Source: Inonotus obliquus
Lineage: Eukaryota > Basidiomycota > Agaricomycetes > Hymenochaetales > Hymenochaetaceae
Assembly: GCA_032164295.1 (NCBI GenBank)
Contig: JAJHTX010000002.1
Location: 3,658,001-3,722,000, forward strand
Direction: 5' to 3'
Length of the DNA: 64,000 nt
Positions 44,709 to 55,395 of this stretch are shown here, piece by piece. The first letter of the stretch is position 1. Each line of letters opens with the position of its first letter. The position numbers and the translations under genes were made by a program. The notes beneath the pieces were generated by a model, which saw only the letters and a list, made by a program, of their open reading frames with translations, was not told the origin of the DNA and ran no database searches.

Positions 44709-45563
44709 CATTCAGTACAGGCTAGTAGGTCCGGATAATGCAAAGAGGCAAGGGTTGTGCACTGGCATTTGTGCGTTCTTCCCTCTGGTAGTTCTAGTCT
44801 TGTATTTATCATATTAGACGATATGTTATCCGAACCTCTTACTGCGTCAACGGTCTTGCCCATTGAGTCTTAGCAGTCTCCAGAGTCACGATTGTAAGTC
44901 TGTATCGGTTGAAAGAAAGGTATGCCGGTTGAACGTCGGTGAGAGCAAAATGATGGGAAGCTCCCCAGGGACCAGGGAGATAGGGAAGGAGTATTAAGGA
45001 AGGGTAATACAAAAGCGGTTGCATCTGCAAGAGGAATTGCAGTTCTAGCTAGATACGTATCTGTATCTATCTATCCATCCAGTGAAGGTACTCAGGAAAG
45101 TAGAAAATGAAACCTGACGCCTGAACGGATGAACGTCAAAAAATGGCAGGGGGGGGATGAGTGACGAGTGACGAGTGATGAGTTATGTATGATGGATGAT
45201 TGACACTGAGATCTATTGCATCTATGAAGGATGTGAGGGATGTGAGTATAAGAATTTGAGATGACTGAAGTGAGATGAGGTGATAAGATAAGACGGTGTG
45301 ACTGTCGAAAGTACAACCTGATGCGTTGTTGAAACGATCTTCAATGCATGTCGTGTAGTGTAGTGTCGCGTCATGCGGGCGCGGTGCAGTGAGGAGTGAC
45401 CTGCGATGTGTATGTGTATGTACGGTAGGATTGCAGCGCAAAAACGATAGTCGATATTGTATGGACCCTCTTGTCGTAGTCTCTCCGTAGACTCCAAAAA
45501 TTACGTTCCGAAGATACCAAATACCAGAACCATAACCAAGCAAGTAGAATGTAGGGCGTGGGT
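44709..45563. other. Convergent spacer between the small ORF and C1-THF synthase
   Basis: 855 bp with no supportable gene. It contains direct-repeat copy 2 (44903-44928), a G-run (45152-45158) followed by a GAGTGACGAGTGACGAGTGATGAGT microrepeat (about 45159-45183), and the 3' UTR of the minus-strand gene. Confidence 0.45.
44903..44928 (+). repeat. 26-bp direct repeat, copy 2
   Basis: This is the partner of 44027-44052, with three mismatches in 26 bases, about 876 bp downstream. Confidence 0.65.
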
Positions 45564-48500
45564 CTAGAAAAGCCCAACAACGCGTCCAGTCTCAGGGTCC
45601 AATCCAACTTCCCAAAACCCTGCAAAAGAAAAAAAGATCAGAGAATGAGTCTTAGAGGGAGGCGAAAGAGAACAGTCGAATGTCTGAAGGCTCACCTGGA
45701 CGAGTACCAAGACCAGGCATAGTCTGAATATCTCCTAGTAATGGATAGAGGAAACCCGCTCCTGCTGCGAGGCGGACGGAGCGAATGGGGATTGTGAAGC
45801 CTTTGCATGCGATAAGTTTGGTAGAAGGCGATCAGTTTCTGGGCCATGACGGAGCGGAGGTACGGAGAAGTTGGAGAACTAACCTGTTGGCACGTTCTTG
45901 AGCTTCGGGTCGTGTGAAAACGAGTATTGCGTTTTTGCCATACAGACTACACAAGGCATGTTAGCTCGCGGACTAGCAAAGTAAAAGAAGAAAGAAAAAC
46001 ACTTACTTGGCAACCCTGCATACCCCTGCTTCGTATACCTCTCAACCTGTTCCCTTGCAACCTCACTAAACTCAACTCCATCGGCTCCATAAATCTCTTT
46101 AGAGATAACCTCGATCTTCTCTTCGATGCTCTTATCCAGATCATACAAAAATCTGAAATTCGAATTCGAATTTGAGGGGGATGAGGGGTGTTGTTGACCT
46201 TCGCAAACGGATACTACTGCTTGAGCGAGGTCGAGAGCACCTGATCCTCCACAGGCCCAGTGGTCCGAGACGACAGCTGCATCTGCTCCTGCTGAAAGCG
46301 CTTCTTGACGGATGAGTTCTAGTTCTGCGGGCGTGTCGGATCTGAAAATAGATTTAAAAAGACAATAATCAGCTTCACGGTTCGTTTGGCGAAAAGGGAG
46401 GTAGGGGAGGTTGACGTGCCGATGAAAGAGACACTAACGAAAACTTATTAACCCCTACAACAACCTTCACACCGAACTTCTTCGCATTCTCGACATGCTT
46501 CTTCAGATTCTTACACCCTTCCTTCAGAATTTCCAGATTCTCCGTAGTATATGTCTCATGGAGAGGTTTACCAGGAGTAACCTCAGGTCCACCTCCATGC
46601 ATCTTCAAAGCTCGAGTGGTGGCTACAATAACGGTAGCATCGGGCGTTAAACCACTAACTCGGCATTTGATATTACAGAATTTCTCCATGCCCATGTCGG
46701 CACCAAATCCACCTTCGGTGAGAACGTAGCCGGTTTGTGAAGAGAGGTCACCATCGTCTGTCCCTGCGAGCTTGAGAGCGATGCGGTCTGCGAGGATGGA
46801 GGAGTTTCCGTGTGCGATGTTAGCAAAAGGTCCGGCATGTACAAATACGGGTGTTCCCTGAGGGAGGACAAATGCATTAGAATAAGAACGTAATAAAAGA
46901 TAATGAAGAACACAAACCTCAAGAGTCTGCATAAGGTTCGGCTTAATTGCATCCTTCATCAGTACCGCCAATGCACCGCCAACACCAATATCATCAGCCG
47001 TGACCGGTTCCCCACTCTTACTCATCGCAACGACCATCTTACCTAGCCTTTCCCTCATATCATGTAGTCCTGTCGTCAACGCCAAAACAGCCATACATTC
47101 ACTCGCAACAGCGATATCAAATCCTGTCTCTCGCTCGTGCCCTTGTTCAGTCGGATTACGACCGATGGTGATTTTGCGGAGGAACCGGTCATTGGTGTCG
47201 ATGACGCGATTCCAGGTTATGGTTTGTGGGTCGATGTCAAGACGAGCAAAACGGGTGATCTCTTCGGGTGTAAGATCGCTTGGATCGGTTTTGTTGATGC
47301 CGAGTTTTTGGAGGCGTTTGAACATAAGTGGTGCGAATTCGCGTTTACCTTTGACAGTCGGGACGAGGCGGTTGTAGAGAGCCTGGAGTTGCGAAATCAA
47401 TACATGTTTTACTTGGTATGCTATTCGCCTACTTCACCTTGTCAGATTGGGTGGCCTCATGGAACATGCGAGCATCCAGTGCGGCTGCAAGCAAGTTATT
47501 CGCAGCAGTTACAGCATGGATGTCTCCCGTAAGGTGGAGGTTGAACTGAATAACCGAATCAGTCATGAACTCTTTTTCACTGATTAGAATTGACCTACCT
47601 CGTCCATAGGAATTACCTGACTATATCCACCACCAGCCGCGCCTCCCTTGATCCCGAACGTCGGCCCCTGGCTCGGTTGTCGCACGCACGCAAACGTCGG
47701 TCTTCCCAAATGCGCTCCAATAGCCTGCGCCAATCCAATCGTCGTCGTCGACTTCCCCTCTCCCAAAGGCGTAGGTGTAATTCCCGAAATCACCACATAC
47801 TTCCCATCTTTCCTATAGTTCAGCCTCTCCAATACTTTCAAGTCAATCTTGGCCTTGTACTTCCCATAACTCTCTACTTCGTCTGCGTGTAGACCGAGTT
47901 CGTGTGCGAGAGTTGTGATGGCTTTGGGAGTTTGGGACATGGCGATTTCGATATCGCTTGGGACTTTAGGCAGGACGTTTAAAGAGAGGGGTTTGATGCG
48001 ACGGGAGCGTGCTGCATTGAAGAGACGCTCAGCGGAAGTGAGTGTGTTGAACATGAGCATTGCAACTGTCATTGGGCCAACTCCGCCTGGTACGGGCGTG
48101 ATGTGCGAGGCAACAATTGAGGCAGAGGCAAAGTGCACGTCGCCGACGAGCCGTTGGCCCGATTTCTTCGAGGCATCTACAGGTAGTTGGAAAATAAGCG
48201 AACGCTAAGAAGGATGATTCTGGAGTCAGACAGACCTGGGATGTAGTTAATCCCGACGTCGATAACGACACAGCCAGGCTTAAGCCATTCACCCTTTACG
48301 TACTCTGCCTGACCGATAGCGGCTATTACGATGTCCGCGGTTTTCAGCTGAAGGTATCCGATTAATCTCCATAGACCGCTCGACGATACACTCGGATTCA
48401 CTCACTATCTCGGGCAAGTTCCTCGTCTTACTATGACACTGGGTGACAGTTGCGTCCCGCTTGCGGAGCATGGCTGTGACAGGGTTCCCGACGATATCGC

Positions 48501-49143
48501 TGCGACCGAGGACTACAGCAGTGGACCCTGCAATATCTACACCAGTAGACTCGAGAAGAGCAATGCATCCCGAAGGTGTACACGGCGAGAATAACGGGTC
48601 TGACAATTTAGACGCGAGATGGCCAATATTATACGCATGGAATCTTCAAACCCATTCAGCAAAACATTAGAGAGAACAACAATGAAAAACATACCCATCA
48701 ACGTCCTTCTCTGGACTAACAGCCTCCGTCACTTTCCTTTCCTCTTCCACGCCTACATGCTCTCCAAGCGGTAACTGCACCAAAATACCACTAACCTCCT
48801 CATCCTCATTCAACGCTCTCACCTCCTCGACAACTTGATCTACGCTGGCCTCCGCAGGGATATTGACATGCTTAAACTTGATCCCTGCTTCTGCTGCAGC
48901 CTTGGCTTTCATGCGCACATATGTATTCGAATCGGGTCGAGAACCCTGCTGGATAATTGCCAGCTGAGGTGCAAAGCGGGGGTGGGATGACTTAAGAGAG
49001 GATATTTTTTGGGATACAGAGTCTCGAATTGATCTGTATCAATTATCATCGTCGGTACAGAAAATGCGTTAAAGACACTAGACGCACTTTGCGAGAGCTG
49101 TGCCATCTATGATTTTGGCTGTTGATGAGGCCGAGGAAGCCAT
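45564..49143 (-). CDS. ADE3: Trifunctional C1-tetrahydrofolate synthase (cytosolic type)
   Basis: One polypeptide combines methylene-THF dehydrogenase, methenyl-THF cyclohydrolase and formyl-THF synthetase, supplying one-carbon units for purines. Exons on the minus strand: 49143-49088, 49033-48695, 48643-48406, 48347-48236, 48176-47599, 47545-47438, 47382-46918, 46857-46439, 46341-46007, 45946-45884, 45800-45696 and 45619-45564: 12 exons, 957 residues, like yeast Ade3. The dehydrogenase/cyclohydrolase half shows [21 protein letters not shown], the cofactor site [11 protein letters not shown], and [10 protein letters not shown]. The synthetase half shows the ATP site TPLGEGKST (384-392), [32 protein letters not shown] and [10 protein letters not shown]. 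There is no mitochondrial presequence, so this is the cytosolic rather than the MIS1-type form. It is divergent from MGE1. Confidence 0.95.
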
Positions 49144-49600
49144 GGTGCGAACGAGAAAACGGAAAGCAGGAAGGAAAGAGGGAGACGTGGTTGAAGTTGT
49201 AGGAGAGATCAGATAAATACGATGTACTCGTGCTAGGCGCATGGATTATTTCAATAGAATAATTGAATGTTTTCGGATCCTCTGCTGAGTGGTGGGAATC
49301 AGAGGCATTTTTCAAACAATTCCAACAACGAAATGACTCGAGTACCGCAGACCATCGGCAGATGAAGCAGTCCTTTCTCATGCAATATACCACAGAAAAT
49401 TAACAGCAAATAACGGCAGATGATTGGATTACAAATGCACTTGGTTATATAAGCAGCGAGAATGCCGTAATCGCGTCACTGGAAATCAAAAATTTGGGAG
49501 ACAACTCATCCTCTCCTTCACCACTTGCTACACTACTCTCTATCACCTCGCTTTCTACTCTTTTCACATTCTCTTTTGTCTGCTCGCTTGATATCCCATA
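49144..49600. promoter_or_regulatory. Divergent promoter, C1-THF synthase and MGE1
   Basis: 457 bp between opposed starts. A TATATAAG box lies at 49446-49453, about 150 bp before the MGE1 ATG. CT-rich sequence (49506-49580) follows, typical of a fungal leader. A clear heat-shock element (three inverted GAA units) was looked for and not found. Confidence 0.5.
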
Positions 49601-50587
49601 ATGAGTCGAGCAGCGACGCTTTCTCTTTTACGCCAATGTGCTTCTGGTATCTCATCGCCAGCGCGGCACGCCGTTCCGACTCGGACAGCGCGGGTGGATA
49701 CGCTCCGTACGGGATTAAGACCATATTCGACTCATAACGGCCAGACGGAGCAGAGTGGTCAGGAAGGGAAGAAAGGGGAGGAGAAGCGGGAAAATGGTAA
49801 CAGAAGTACCGGAGAGAAACGAGAACCGGAGAGTGGTGAAGTGAAAGAGTCTACTGCGAGCAACGATGCTCATGCGGAGTGCTTGAAAAAGCTCAAGGCC
49901 AAAGAGGATGAGGCCGTTGACCTCACCGTGCGTGTTCCATTCCTTTCAATACAGAGAGGCCTTTTTCCAACCTTACTCATATCCTTTCTCATTACACAGA
50001 GTCGATTACGCTACCTCCAAGCCGACTTCCTCAACCTCCAACGCAATGCTGCTCGGGAGAAAGAACAAACAAAAGACTTTGCCATTACGCGTTTTGCTGG
50101 TGACCTTTTAGAAACCGTTGACGTACTTTCAATGGCTCTTAAATCTGTTCCGGAGAGCGCTTTAAAACCGCCTTCAGAAGGGGACGCGAGTGACGTATCC
50201 GGGAATGTACCAGACGCTGCTTCCCAATCCGCTTCTTCATCCACGTCCGTGCCCTCCGACTCAGCATCACCATCTTCATCTACTACCTCGGATTCGACAC
50301 AACAAACCAAAAACCCGTCCGAATACCTCCGCGAACTCCACCATGGCGTCGAAATGACCCACCGCCTGCTCCTCCAAACCCTCTTCAAATACGGCGTCAA
50401 GCCCTTCGACCCCACAGGTGACATGTTTGATCCAAATAAACACGAAGCTCTTTATCAGGCGCCGATTCCTGGGAAGAAACCTGGGATGGTGATTGATTGT
50501 CAGAAGACAGGGTTCACGATCAAGGAGAGGACTTTGAGGGCTGCACAGGTGGGGGTTGCATCCGAGCCACCAAATAACTCGTCGTAG
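49601..50587 (+). CDS. MGE1: Mitochondrial GrpE-type nucleotide exchange factor
   Basis: It releases ADP from mitochondrial Hsp70 to drive import and folding in the matrix. Exons 49601-49927 and 50000-50587 give 304 residues. The first 45 residues are Arg/Ser/Ala-rich without acids (matrix presequence), then comes a charged linker. The GrpE core begins at LTSRLRYLQADFLNLQRNAAREKEQ, the long dimer helix, and continues with RFAGDLLETVDVLSMAL, HHGVEMTHRLLLQTLFKYGVKPFDP and the beta-domain HEALYQAPIP...IKERTLRAAQVGV. A Ser/Pro-rich insertion of about 60 residues splits the helical part. The 72-nt intron is a multiple of three and has no stop, so an unspliced mRNA would insert 24 hydrophobic residues into the long helix. 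Splicing is favoured because it restores the family sequence. Confidence 0.93.
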   Translation: MSRAATLSLLRQCASGISSPARHAVPTRTARVDTLRTGLRPYSTHNGQTEQSGQEGKKGEEKRENGNRSTGEKREPESGEVKESTASNDAHAECLKKLKAKEDEAVDLTVRVPFLSIQRGLFPTLLISFLITQSRLRYLQADFLNLQRNAAREKEQTKDFAITRFAGDLLETVDVLSMALKSVPESALKPPSEGDASDVSGNVPDAASQSASSSTSVPSDSASPSSSTTSDSTQQTKNPSEYLRELHHGVEMTHRLLLQTLFKYGVKPFDPTGDMFDPNKHEALYQAPIPGKKPGMVIDCQKTGFTIKERTLRAAQVGVASEPPNNSS

Positions 50588-50799
50588 TGGTGCGGAATAT
50601 CTAGTTGCTCGTATTCCCCTACTATCCGTGGCTGGGCAGCGCAAGGCTTCATAGACGCTCCATCATCATGCTCTTCGTCTAGAAATGGAGACAGGGATAG
50701 AGGTAGTCATCTCTAGCTAGCAATCATTCTGTGCATCCTGCTCATCTTATCCCGTATTTCCTCTTCACCCACATAATTCCCCTACTTATTAACTGCAAT

Positions 50800-52345
50800 T
50801 TAACGAATCTCTACTCCTAGTTGATTTATTGCGAGATCTTTGATGACGTTAGTGAGGTCATTGACTTCGGTGCCTGCGAGGCTCCTGTGTTTGTGATTAT
50901 AAGAAAAGACAAGAGCGAGACGGAAGGAGGAGAGAGTTACCTTTCCATCGACCTGAACATTATTCGGAAGCACATACTCTCTCTGAGAGTTTTCGGATGT
51001 TTGAACTGGTCAATCTAAACGATAATGAAAAGGAAAGGAAAAGAGTCAATCGTCAAAAGACATAGCTCCACATTCAATCATGCGAATTCACCAGAGTGAC
51101 CTGCTCCACTAAGTCCCCTGCAACAACTCTCACAATATCACAGAAATCATTCGAATGCATCCTCGGCCGCTCGTGAGGGAGTGGGAGCCAAAAGCTCACA
51201 TCTCTACACGAACCCGGATACCTGGAGAATGGTTTGTACGTTGTGATTTCGCCTTGCTTGAATTGATCTATGAAGCGAGAATCTGAGGACCAGAAGAGAC
51301 GGATGTCGGGGATTTGGTAGAGTATCATGGCGATACGTTCGAGGCCGAGGCCAAAGGCCCAACCAATTTCGTTTTCAACCTCTGCTTGCATAATCTCCTA
51401 TAAGTAATTGGAACTTTGGGATTGATGCGAAATGTGAAACTTACTGGCGTTGGTGAGCGTCGCTTGTTGAATAACTCCGCATCCCAAGATTTCAAGCCAT
51501 TTATCCCGAAAGAGGACTTCGACTTCGTAACTTGGCGACGTAAACGGGAAAAAAGCGGGTATCCAACGAATTTGCAGCGGATTCGCCTTCGACGCGCCTG
51601 CTACACCAGCAAACAGTTTAAATAGCATTAGCGAAAGCGTGTACTTTAGATTTTGGGTGACGAGGTCCGCGAGTTCTGGGTCGTGGCATTTCTGGTACGG
51701 GTTTTCCTCGTCGATTTGAGTTTTATCTTCCAAGTGAAGGTTCTCGGCGGATAGTTCTGATCGTAGACGTTCATTCTCCTCTGCTAAAGGAGCAGCGGTT
51801 TCGGAGTGACTATGCCTCCACAATCGAGCACCTTCGACTTGATGAAAGATAGGATAATGACTCGCGTCAATCTCGTCTCGTCGATACACATCCGCGGTTA
51901 ACAGCCAATTCTTATACCCTGACTTGAAGATCTCCACTTCATGCGCACTCGTATGCGTACGTAACATTATCCCTCTATTAACATAATAACTATCCGTCAC
52001 TGACCTCCCTGGGTGGTCCTCTGCAAACGATAAGTCGTCAAAGTTTTGTTGTGGGGTGACAAGAGGCGGGAAAGAGCTGAAATGCGCGTAGGTGGGGAAG
52101 TGAGCTTCGATGAGAGATTTTAGGGTTGTTAATGGATGAGAGGGTTTGTCGATTAGACGTGCGTTAAGACGGGAGAGGATGGTAGGTGTGATATTCGTGT
52201 AGTCGTCAGTTGGATAGTGTTTACCGAGGACTTCGATTGTTGACAGTTTTGTTGACATGCATCTTTGGTATCGTCGACATGGTGTTGAGCAGAGCCATAT
52301 CGTGAAGCTGCGCGACAAAGAGCGTGTTGAGAGTGTTTTGAGCAT
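50800..52345 (-). CDS. MSF1: Mitochondrial phenylalanyl-tRNA synthetase
   Basis: This is a monomeric class II synthetase charging mitochondrial tRNA-Phe. Exons on the minus strand: 52345-51445, 51384-51092, 51014-50941 and 50884-50800, giving 450 residues. The N-terminus ([14 protein letters not shown]...) is a matrix presequence. A second in-frame ATG at 52258 could give a version lacking most of it. Motif 2 is [20 protein letters not shown], and motif 3 is [13 protein letters not shown] followed by [16 protein letters not shown]. The C-terminal anticodon-binding domain (FDX-ACB) is complete: [30 protein letters not shown] and [15 protein letters not shown]. The second exon's acceptor (ATGCAAG|CAG) is set by frame; the nearer TATAG does not keep phase. 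It is divergent from the next gene, with 190 bp between starts. Confidence 0.93.
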
Positions 52346-52535
52346 GGTGCTCAATGAAATCAACTCTCAGACGCGAAAATCTGGAACGGAAGTAGCCGTT
52401 GACCGTGACCGTGACTCTTTCCAACGCGCACCGTCACACTATAAACATTATTCTGGTCACGCTATTGAGTCTTTCTTTCACTCAATACTCACTACTCGTC
52501 CTCACTGACTCCTATTTCAACAAAGAACATGCAAA
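52346..52535. promoter_or_regulatory. Divergent promoter, mitochondrial PheRS and the basic nuclear protein
   Basis: 190 bp between opposed starts. It contains a GACCGTGACCGTGACT direct repeat (52400-52415) and CT-rich sequence before the plus-strand ATG. Both promoters must be within it. Confidence 0.4.
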
Positions 52536-54411
52536 ATGCCTTCAATAAAACTAAACGTGTCAGGAAATAGCACACGAAAAGCATCGACCAACAGGGTGTG
52601 TCATTTCCTTTTCAATATCGGTTTCTCATAAGTAATATGAATTATTTATTTATAGAAGTCAGAAGCACCTTCCAAATCCCGCAAGAAGCGCAGGACAGTC
52701 ACTGACGACGAGGACGAGGACGATTATCTGACGCCTGAGAGCGAAGAGGAGGGAGAGGATAACATTGAACAGGGTACCTCTGGTGCGTTGTCCTTTCAGT
52801 TTGAGCCTTGTGGCCACAGACTTCAGTATAGATGAATAATCGACGCCGCCATTAATATTTACAGTACGCCAAATACGCGGCTCGAGACTAAGGCGTAGTA
52901 TGAGCTATCTAGAAGCACCAGACCCAGACAAGTTGTTCGATGATGATGCAAATATCGATGTTGTCAATAGCGACATCCCGGACCGCGCACCAACCCCCGA
53001 CGTAGGTCCTCTATCACCAGAGCCAGGTCCTTCTCCACGAAAACAGCGCAGAACCAGCGCAGCTGCAAAGACAGGTATGGGAAAAACCAAGGGCAGGAGT
53101 AGAAAGAAAGCTACCGCGATATACTCGGATGACGAGGATGAAGATGAATACGTGGACGCGGGGAGGAAACAAGACGATAACGATGACGAGGACTTCGTTG
53201 TCAACTCTCCTCCGAGAAAGACGGGGAAGAAAGCTGGAACTGGGGCAACAGGTGGTGCAAAGGGGAGAGGAGGGAAGGCCGGGAAGGAGAAGGGAGGTGG
53301 GTTTGGTGAGATCATGATTAAGGACGAAAGGAAGTTACCTCCTCCAGCCCCCACGTCTGGTCCTGGTCCTGGTCCTGGTCCTGGTCCTGGTCCTGCTGGT
53401 GCGTCTGTCGGAGATGCGAAGGCTGGCATGAAGAGACGTCGAGAAACGGTCACGGAAGCTAACGCTCCGACCGCTGGCGCTCAACCTAGTGCAATTTACT
53501 CCTCTGCTACACAAGCAACTTCATCTGCATCCACACAACCTCCAATCCAGGCAAGGGAAGGTGCTCCACCACCTTTAGCAGGAACGACACAACCACCTTC
53601 GAAAATACGCAAATTACCACCGATAAAGAAAAACAAGAACCTTGCAGGTGTTACTGCTACAGCACCATCTTCAGGTTTCTCTACTCCCTCTGTTCCCATT
53701 GCCACCGCTTCCGGTTCAGCAATGTCAACAGCAAAAGGTGGACCTGTCTCTACTTCTAGCAACGTAACGCCGGCCACAACTGCGAATGCCGGTCCTAGTG
53801 GTCTTCCGATTGTTGCCTCTCTTCCTCGCAAGCCCGTACCGAAAACCTCTGATGTGGATTTATCGAGTCCGGATATTTACAATAGCTTATTCAAGACCGG
53901 TAGTTCGGCGCCAAGGGTTGGTGTTAACTCCAGGTGCGCTTCGATGCTTAATTTGAGGGTGACCGATGTTGATGATGTTTTTCGGTTACAGGGTGAAAGA
54001 GGAAGAACGGCGTAAGGAACTGATGAAGATGCGGGATGAGGCGCGAGCGACGCGTTTAGCGAACCTCCAAGTGAGTCCCATTCCGCTTCTCTCATCCGTT
54101 TTTTCTAACTACGGTACAATCTTCATGAAATTTCTAATGGCTTGTGAAAGAAGAGTACCTTCAACCTACTTACCCCGCAAGACAAAGTTGCGCGATTTGA
54201 GGATAAAATGAGAGATAGAAATAGTTCGGGAATCTATCCCAATCATTTGGGGTCGGCTTTGAAGTTGATTGTTCTAAGAAGGAGTAGTGGGTATCCGATT
54301 AGGCCATTCAAGAAAGCAGGAGGTGCCAGTGGGAGTCAAGGCACGGGATCGAGTGGAGGCGGAAGCGGGAATATGAGCGGGGTGGGGGCGAGTCAGGGTG
54401 CAGGTGGATGA
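52536..54411 (+). CDS. Basic, low-complexity, probably nuclear protein (unrecognised)
   Basis: 530 residues from exons 52536-52595, 52656-52782, 52865-53933, 53992-54070 and 54154-54411. The N-terminal half alternates Lys/Arg clusters (SRKKRRT, RKQRR, GRSRKK) with Asp/Glu clusters (DDEDEDD, DDEDEDEY). That pattern is common in chromatin-associated proteins. A (GP)n tract, six GGTCCT units at 53359-53394, sits in the middle. The only region that looks folded is near the C-terminus: a charged helix (VKEEERRKELMKMRDEARA) leading into FNLLTPQDKVARFEDKM and SGIYPNHLGSALKLIV, followed by a Gly/Ser tail. It is reminiscent of accessory subunits of chromatin-remodelling complexes, but I do not assign a family. 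Splice phases close throughout. Confidence 0.72.
53359..53394 (+). repeat. GGTCCT hexamer microsatellite (x6)
   Basis: Six uninterrupted GGTCCT units encode alternating Gly-Pro in the basic nuclear protein. The number of copies is likely to vary between strains. Confidence 0.9.
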
Positions 54412-55395
54412 GGTGGTTGCTCTATCATGTTTTGCTGTGCTGTACCATTTGCTTTCGGTTCACTTGGATTCTTTCTGTAAGCAATTGTTTCGTTCCCTAC
54501 TTGCTTTCACTTGACTAACTTCATGATCTTTCAGTTCTCCTATTTATTCGCTTATGATATCACTGTACTCTGTGGTTATGTTACCTCAAGTCATCGAAGC
54601 AGCATCGGCATGGACATCAGAATTACTCATGTCATTCTTGGATCAGAAAGAAGCAAACCGTTGAACCCCAGAGCAAGGGAAGGCGTACCTCCGGCATCTG
54701 CTAATAATCTGGCTTCGACCTAGTTACACTCCACAGGGAATGTTGTCATCAAACCTTAGTGCTTTAGTCAATTTCCCGCAGCATAGTGGTGATTTCCAAC
54801 GCGAGCGTAGGCGTCGACTTATGTTTGTGGTGGGTCCTGTCCACTATCGTAATGGTAATTCTGCTTCTGCTGCACTTGGCCGGTAAATAAGATGAACCTA
54901 TCTGAGGTCCTCTCCGCTCATGGACACCTACTAACTCTTCTATCTGTATACGTTCCGTCTTTGTTTTTCAAAGCTCGCTTAATCCATATTTTGGTTCGAT
55001 CTAGATTGACAAAGTTATAACGTCTGCAAACCTCATGCAACCTTGCCCCTTCTGCTCTTCTACTTAGGAGCCGCGGGAATGGTTACACGCTCGACACCAC
55101 TCTCGGAAAGTTCATTCTCACACATCCAGGTGTATGTACACACGTCCATATCTCATTGTTTCGTTCGTATCTTTCACCAACCAATATATATTGTTATTTA
55201 TCCATTTCTCCCCTCCTCCCTATTTATTTGAATGTCTCGATGGGATTCTCATTTACCCTCCCACACATCCGCCTCTCCTTCAGGGCTCGCAAGCTCTCAA
55301 GTATTTTTAATCATATGAATTAATATTTAGAACAATACAATCTATTCGCCACATTTATCAGCATTTAACAAAGAACCATATTCTCCAGAGTTTCT
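54412..55395. other. Convergent spacer before monooxygenase 2
   Basis: 984 bp between the basic nuclear protein's stop and the stop of FAD monooxygenase 2. No coding region with family features is seen; sequence from 54960 on is AT- and CT-rich. Confidence 0.45.
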
